In this document: positions 25,801 through 29,656 of the stretch, in pieces
Layout of the letters: each line of letters begins with the position of its first letter
Numbering within the stretch: position 1 is the first letter of the stretch
Source: Chrysochromulina tobinii
Lineage: Eukaryota; Haptophyta; Prymnesiales; Chrysochromulinaceae
NCBI GenBank assembly: GCA_001275005.1
Contig: JWZX01002495.1
Location: 1-29,656, forward strand
Reading direction: 5' to 3'
Length of the DNA: 29,656 nucleotides
Translations under genes and position numbers: made by a program
Notes under the pieces: generated by a model
Told to the model about the DNA's origin: nothing
Seen by the model: only the letters and a program-made list of their open reading frames with translations
Databases searched by the model: none

Positions 25801-27768
25801 GGAAGGTGAAGCGTGCTCAAAAATTGGATGAAGCGCCGTCCCGGGCAGTGCAGCGTGCTCCATAGGACGAAGCGCCGCGTCTTGCGGAGACGTCGCCTGA
25901 GCCGACCGCGTCGTGTCGGCGTGGCTGTCCTCTTGCTCGGCAGCCTTGCTGATCATCTCGTCGCATATCTCGTGCAGGAGCCGGCGTGTGTCGATCGTAT
26001 GCAGCATCGCACCGGCGCCGGCCCCACAGCCGAGGGCGCCGAGCTGGGCGCCGTCAACGGCCTTGGGCGCGACTCGCGGCTCGGCGCCCAGCTCGACGCT
26101 CTCGGCGCCGTCGCGGGCTCTGGGCACGCCACGTGGCTCGGCGCCCAGCTCGACGCTCCGGCCTCGGGAAGAGAGGCTGTGGGAAGAGAGGCCTCGGCTG
26201 CTCCGCTCAGCCGTGCGCGCCGCAGTCTCGGCCGCCGCGGCCGCCGCCATCGCTGCATCCGCCACCGACATAAGGGATTCAGCGTGTGCTCTTCCCACAG
26301 CCTCTCTTCCCACAGCCTCTCCTGCCCCCAGAAGGCCAGACTCGAAACTCGACTGTTCGACGGCAGCGTCGGAGGAGCTCGGGACAGCGCCCGGCCCCCT
26401 CTCGAGAGCGCCCAGGACAGCGCCCGGCCCCGTCTCGAGAGCGCCCGGGACAGCGCCCGGCCCCCTCTCGAGAGCGGAGGCTGCAGCTCCAGCGCCCGGG
26501 ACAGCGCTAGCCACACTCGTGGGCGCGGCGCGCGCTACCGTAGCCTGCGCAGGTTGGGGCACCAGGACGGCTAGCCCCTTGCCCTTCAGAGCGACGAGCA
26601 CGCACCTGCGAAGCGCGTGTGTAGCTGGGGCCGCGAGCGCTGCGGCGCTGGTGGCAGACGACAGTGTGCCTGGCGCCGTCCCGGGCGCCATGAGTCGATC
26701 GAAGCCCGACTCGAGGCTCGCGAGCGCCGTGGAGAGCGCGGAGGGCTGCGAGCTGAATGGTACGTGCCAGGGCAGTGACCACGATCGAAGCGGCCTCGGT
26801 GAGGGCAGGGGCTCGCCGGCCACCTCCGCCGCAGCATCCCCAAGAGCTGTGGCGTCGGCTTGTGAGGTTCGCAGCGGCCAGGCATGCACCTTCCCCGACG
26901 TCGCGTCCAGTGTGAGCAGAGCCCCCTGTTCACACTGGAGTTCACACGCGGAACAGAGGATGCCGTGCTCGCCGAAGGCATATCGCGCGAGCGGCGGCTG
27001 CCTGAGCAGCCGCTCGGCCGCATACGCATCCGAGTGGGCGCCATCCAGCGCCATCAGAAAGCCCTCCGCAGTGCCGCACACGAGCAGAAGCGGGTCCGGC
27101 AGAGCGCACCTCGGGTCCGGGAGAGCGCACCTCGGGTCCGGGAGAGCGCACCTCGGGTCCGGGAGAGCGCACCTCGGGATCGGCGCCGCAGCCTTTGCTG
27201 CACATGTGTCGTTACATTTGTCGTCCGCCACCGCCGTCTCCGCCTCAAGCTCTGTGCCGCGCGGGTCGGGGCGCAGAGTCGCCCGCTGGGGCACGAGCCT
27301 CACGCTGTGTACCCCCGCAGCTCGCATGAACCGTTCGTGAAAGATCCATCTCACGCCGAAGGAGCGAGCTGTGAAGGAGCGAGCTGTGAAGGAGCGAGCT
27401 GTGAAGGAGCGAGCTCCGCCGCCGCTGGTGCCGCTAGAGCCACCACAGCCGGCGCCCATCTCGACGCCCATCCGAAGCGCCGCTGAGGAGGCACCAGTGG
27501 AGGCACCCGTGGGGGCGGGTGGCAGCAAGGAGTGGCGCTGCGAGCGCGTGGGCAGGCAACGTCCTGGCTGCTCCGATGGCCAAGGCTCGTGGAACGCGAG
27601 AGAAGGCGCATCGGGCGCGTGGTACGATGGTAGGGTGAGTCTCATCTGCATTGCTGCGGCGTGGCCGCTCAAAGCACGCGTGGTGGCTTTGGGCATGAGG
27701 CTGGGACCAGCCTGACTGACCCCGCGCCCCTCTTTAAGCGCGCTTGGGGCGATCAGCACGCAGATGAG

Positions 27769-27807
<39 letters not shown>

Positions 27808-28785
27808 CTCGTCCTCGTCGTCCTCGTCGTCCTCGTCCTCGTCGTCCTCGTCGTCGTCCTCGCCATCGTCGGCACCCGTCACATCCGGCGCGTCCCTCAG
27901 AGCGTCCCACTCCTCCTCACCTACGTGCATGCATGCAGCCGCGCCATCCTCGTGCCAACGCACGCGCACCCAATCGTAGGCGTCGTCGCGGGCGACTTCG
28001 GACGGCGCAGCAGCGCTGGGCACAGCAGACTGCATGCCATCACCCATGCTGCCAGCCATGCCGCCCGCCACGTGGGCGGTCGCGTGGGCGGTGGCAGGCG
28101 GCTTGGGCGATGCAGCACGTCTCAGGCCGGCGTCGTATCGGGCGTCAACGAGGCTCAGCACTAGCACCTCGCTCAACGATGCTAGCGCTATGAGCGTGCC
28201 ACAAACGTCCACGCGAGCTGTCTCCATCCGAAGCGGCACGCAGCACAGCAGGTGGAGCGACTCCCTCCCCGTGCCGCTGATGGCGTCGTAGCGGGCGCCG
28301 AGTGCGTCGTTGCGGGCGCCGCTCTGCAGGAGTAGTAGGCGGTCGGTGCATGCGACGACCACGATGCCCGAGTGCTCGCACGCGGCGACGCAGCTTGCGT
28401 CCGCCGCGTGGCCCGCGCGCTGGCCGCCCGGACCGAGCGACAGCCACACGGCAGCAGCGGAAGATGCGGCAGACGCGGTGGAGGCGGGGGCAGCGGCGGT
28501 GGCGGCGGAGAGCGCTCGAGGGTACACGGCAGCGTCGCCATGCGAGCTCGCCTGAATCAATGACTGCAACACGAGCAGGTCGTCGCTACGCGGGACGACG
28601 CACATTGCAAAGGCAATGCCAGCACCCGCGCAGCGCAGCAACCGTCGTATCGCCCACGTCGTATCTCCCTCTCCTGCGTCAAAGATCCTCAGCGTGCCAT
28701 CTGCACATCCAATGGCGACCGAGCCCTTACCAGCAGCACAAGCGCACGTCACGTGGACGCCGTCGAGCGCGAACGAAGGCAGCAT
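22820..28785 (-). CDS. HPS3-like protein (BLOC-2 subunit homologue), about 1962 aa
   Basis: Exon 1 is 28785-23815 and exon 2 most likely 23737-22820, joined in phase 0. The N-terminal half has beta-propeller-like strands: GSVAIGCADGTLRIFDA, IVVVACTDRLLLLQ, then LSEVLVLSLVDARYD. These follow the order of HPS3, whose propeller contains LLVGCTNKLVLF and DLEVLVLKL. Later blocks RWIFHERFMRAAGVHSVRLV and GALLTLDATSGKVHAWPL also align by eye with HPS3. The C-terminal half is helical (for example LARLLVSVRPLALCDCLCAL, ALVDPRAALGYLNARCP). In animals HPS3, HPS5 and HPS6 form BLOC-2 for lysosome-related organelle trafficking. The protein is about twice human length because of many in-frame repeats (acidic run, ARSFT, CALPDPR, GSASAQ, RDGAA). 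The assignment rests on remembered similarity; a generic propeller-solenoid trafficking protein is the alternative. Confidence 0.65.
23162..23330 (-). repeat. 57/51-bp triplication encoding a helical segment of the HPS3-like protein
   Basis: Three nearly identical copies encode (QSR)EAWAALLASLTPATAP. The repeated unit is an amphipathic helix plus linker, not the usual low-complexity filler. Confidence 0.9.
23738..23814 (-). other. Probable short intron (77 bp) in the HPS3-like gene
   Basis: The coding signal changes frame here on the minus strand. Donor CGCCAG|GTGCGG is at 23814. Acceptor CGCACGCAG|ATGTGC, ending at 23738, joins the frames in phase 0 and follows a pyrimidine-bearing tract. 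A nearer CAG would give only 38 bp and a further one 113 bp; all three keep the frame. A sequencing frameshift is the other explanation. Confidence 0.55.
24371..24450 (-). repeat. 15-bp repeat GGCGCCGTCTCGGGC encoding RDGAA
   Basis: About five in-frame units in the HPS3-like CDS, with one CTCGAG variant. Confidence 0.85.
25141..25247 (-). repeat. 18-bp repeat CTGAGCGCTCGCGCTGCC encoding GSASAQ
   Basis: About six in-frame units in the HPS3-like CDS alternate TGCC and TGTC endings (G/D variants). Confidence 0.9.
26382..26477 (-). repeat. 33-bp repeat encoding GPGAVPGALER
   Basis: Three in-frame units around CGAGAGCGCCCGGGACAGCG in the HPS3-like CDS. Confidence 0.85.
27099..27179 (-). repeat. 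21-bp repeat encoding CALPDPR
   Basis: Four in-frame, almost identical copies of AGAGCGCACCTCGGGTCCGG plus one base. Each unit carries a cysteine. Confidence 0.9.
27357..27417 (-). repeat. 15-bp repeat GAGCGAGCTGTGAAG encoding ARSFT
   Basis: About four in-frame units in the HPS3-like CDS. Confidence 0.9.
27769..27867 (-). repeat. GTC/CTC trinucleotide array encoding an Asp/Glu run
   Basis: Uninterrupted trinucleotides give about 30 acidic residues within the propeller region of the HPS3-like protein, most likely a surface-loop expansion. Confidence 0.9.
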
Positions 28786-28790
28786 CGCAC

Positions 28791-29009
28791 TTATGCGCCG
28801 CGTGCACGGGCCTTGCTGATCTCCTTCCGGAAGCACTCGTTGAGTGCACGAAACTCCTTCTCACAGGCGCCCTTTTGGACGCCGTCAAAGTGCTGCGAGA
28901 TGCACTGGCCGTACTGCCTCGAAGCGTCACTACACGCAGCGAAGCTGGTCACGAGGCGGCGGACGAGCTTCTTGCCGTCGCTTCCGCTGTGCGTGTTCGG
29001 GGAGGGCAT
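28791..29009 (-). CDS. NDUFAF8: Twin CX9C mitochondrial protein, NDUFAF8-like complex I assembly factor
   Basis: This 72-residue protein has cysteines at 26, 36, 49 and 59, forming C-x9-C twice in a helix-loop-helix. It is the CHCH fold oxidised by Mia40 in the mitochondrial intermembrane space. The segments SFAACSDASRQYGQC and ACEKEFRALNECFRKE align by eye with NDUFAF8, which has AAC-x-AxxYGxC then CxxEFxALxxCF and similar length. NDUFAF8 stabilises NDUFAF5 for complex I assembly. Other short CHCH proteins are the alternative. There is no N-terminal presequence, as is usual for Mia40 substrates. The start ATG is at 29009. The TAA stop at 28793-28791 is separated from the HPS3-like ATG, on the same strand, by only five bases. 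Confidence 0.75.
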   Translation of the reverse strand: MPSPNTHSGSDGKKLVRRLVTSFAACSDASRQYGQCISQHFDGVQKGACEKEFRALNECFRKEISKARARGA

Positions 29010-29294
29010 CTAGCGCGCGGCGAGACCGTCCCGACGTCGCGAACCGCCACGTCTCCATTTTCTCGGATGAATCTCTTGAGTGTGAACAGGCTACAGTACC
29101 GGTGTAGATCGGGGATACTACTGAAGGGAACCAATAAGGTCCGCACCTAAGTTCATGTAGGACCGCACTGAGCGCTCCTCTCCTTTCGATGAACACCTAA
29201 TTAGGAAGTACCGTACCGGTATACTTTACATCGAAGGAAGCCGCATCTCCGACCGCGTGCCGCCCTCTATACCCACACACAGCGCGCGCCTGGC
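29010..29294. promoter_or_regulatory. Bidirectional promoter interval between NDUFAF8-like (-) and Ser-Pro-rich (+) genes
   Basis: 285 bp. AGTACCGGTGTAG (29095-29107) lies about 86-98 bp before the NDUFAF8-like ATG. GTACCGTACCGGTATAC (29208-29224) lies about 71-87 bp before the other ATG. Both carry TACCGGT at a similar distance from the start codon, so a shared promoter element is possible. Confidence 0.5.
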
Positions 29295-29656
29295 ATGAGA
29301 GCAAGCTATCGCACAAAAGCTATGATTGAATCCGCGCCACGATTTGCACACGTCATCGTCTTCGCCCTGATGGTGAGCGTCACCGATGCGCAGCCGCCAC
29401 AAACGGCGGCACCACCAGATCCCGGGAGCGGCGACGACGGCGGCTTGGAAATTGGGCCGCCTTCGCCGCCGCCGCCGTCGCCGCCGCCCCCGTCGCCGTC
29501 GCCGCCGCCGCCGACGCCGCCGAATCATCCCCCCCCGTCGCCACAAACGGCGGCACCACCAGATCCCGGGAGCGGCGACGACGGCGGCTTGGAAACGCCA
29601 TTTGGGCGGCCTTCGCCGCCGCCGTCGCCGTCGCCGCCGCCCCCCTCGCCGTCGCC
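29295..29656 (+). CDS. Secreted Ser-Pro-rich (hydroxyproline-rich glycoprotein-like) protein, 3'-truncated by window edge
   Basis: The frame is open to the last base. The N-terminus MRASYRTKAMIESAPRFAHV, followed by IVFALMVSVTDAQ, reads as a signal peptide. A second in-frame ATG at 29322 would also keep it. Then come SPPPPSPPPPSPSPPPP-type tracts like those in algal wall and pherophorin-type extracellular proteins, where such prolines are hydroxylated and glycosylated. Two copies of a 54-bp segment encoding PQTAAPPDPGSGDDGGLE lie 144 bp apart and alternate with the Pro tracts, suggesting a modular repeat protein. The rest, including any globular domain, is beyond the window. Confidence 0.65.
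   Translation, partial: MRASYRTKAMIESAPRFAHVIVFALMVSVTDAQPPQTAAPPDPGSGDDGGLEIGPPSPPPPSPPPPSPSPPPPTPPNHPPPSPQTAAPPDPGSGDDGGLETPFGRPSPPPSPSPPPPSPS
29397..29594 (+). repeat. 54-bp direct repeat, two copies 144 bp apart
   Basis: CCACAAACGGCGGCACCACC onward occurs at 29397-29450 and again, apparently without change, at 29541-29594. The spacing is a multiple of three, so the Ser-Pro-rich frame is preserved. Confidence 0.9.

Noticed and set aside
25913-27340. 475-codon plus-strand Ser/Ala/Arg-rich frame antisense to the HPS3-like gene
   Set aside because: Composition reflects the opposite-strand repeats; no recognisable domain, whereas the minus-strand frame has propeller-like strands throughout.

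Overview
This is a GC-rich nuclear fragment of a photosynthetic, probably flagellated unicellular eukaryote. A haptophyte-like alga fits best; another alga with a red secondary plastid, such as a pelagophyte, is the main alternative. Four things support this. Several genes have GT-AG introns. A bacterial-type plastid ribosomal protein, bL28, is preceded by a signal peptide plus a transit-peptide-like segment. Two genes resemble cilium proteins (TTC23-like and CFAP36-like). The proteins are rich in alanine, proline and low-complexity repeats. The lineage is an inference; no marker gene here settles it.

Layout, left to right. 1-210 holds the tail of a cytosolic ribosomal P-stalk protein, whose last five codons (with the stop) lie on their own tiny exon. 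457-1632 (+) is a class I protein arginine methyltransferase. 2444-1832 (-) is plastid bL28, with one intron separating the targeting leader from the mature protein. 2618-4198 (+) is a TTC23-like TPR protein. 9494-4729 (-) is a large CRAL-TRIO (Sec14-like) plus WW protein, interrupted by an intron made almost entirely of a 12/10-bp minisatellite. 9690-10088 (+) is a small six-cysteine secretory protein ending in QDEL. 11689-10675 (-) is a spliced FkbM-type methyltransferase. 14828-12258 (-) is a CFAP36/BART-domain protein with a huge Ala/Glu insert. 14998-15936 (+) is a GLYR1-type glyoxylate/succinic semialdehyde reductase. 17494-16487 (-) is a second FkbM-type methyltransferase. 20094-17944 (-) is a nucleotidyltransferase-like plus protein-kinase fusion with a C-terminal membrane anchor. 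20418-22061 (+) is a UBA-like protein. 28785-22820 (-) is a giant HPS3 (BLOC-2 subunit)-like protein. 29009-28791 (-) is an NDUFAF8-like twin-CX9C protein, only 5 bp upstream of the HPS3-like start. 29295 to the end (+) is a signal-peptide-bearing Ser-Pro-rich wall-type protein that runs off the window.

Gene organisation is compact. Five gene pairs are head-to-head with 169-323 bp between start codons, and convergent pairs share 3' spacers of about 0.2-0.8 kb. The genes do not form one pathway; they are housekeeping, organellar, ciliary and trafficking functions side by side. The strongest points for follow-up are the minisatellite intron bounded by a 9-bp direct repeat at its splice sites, the NDUFAF8-HPS3 tandem with a 5-bp gap, and the nucleotidyltransferase/kinase/TM fusion. 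No virus, CRISPR array, rRNA or convincing tRNA was seen.
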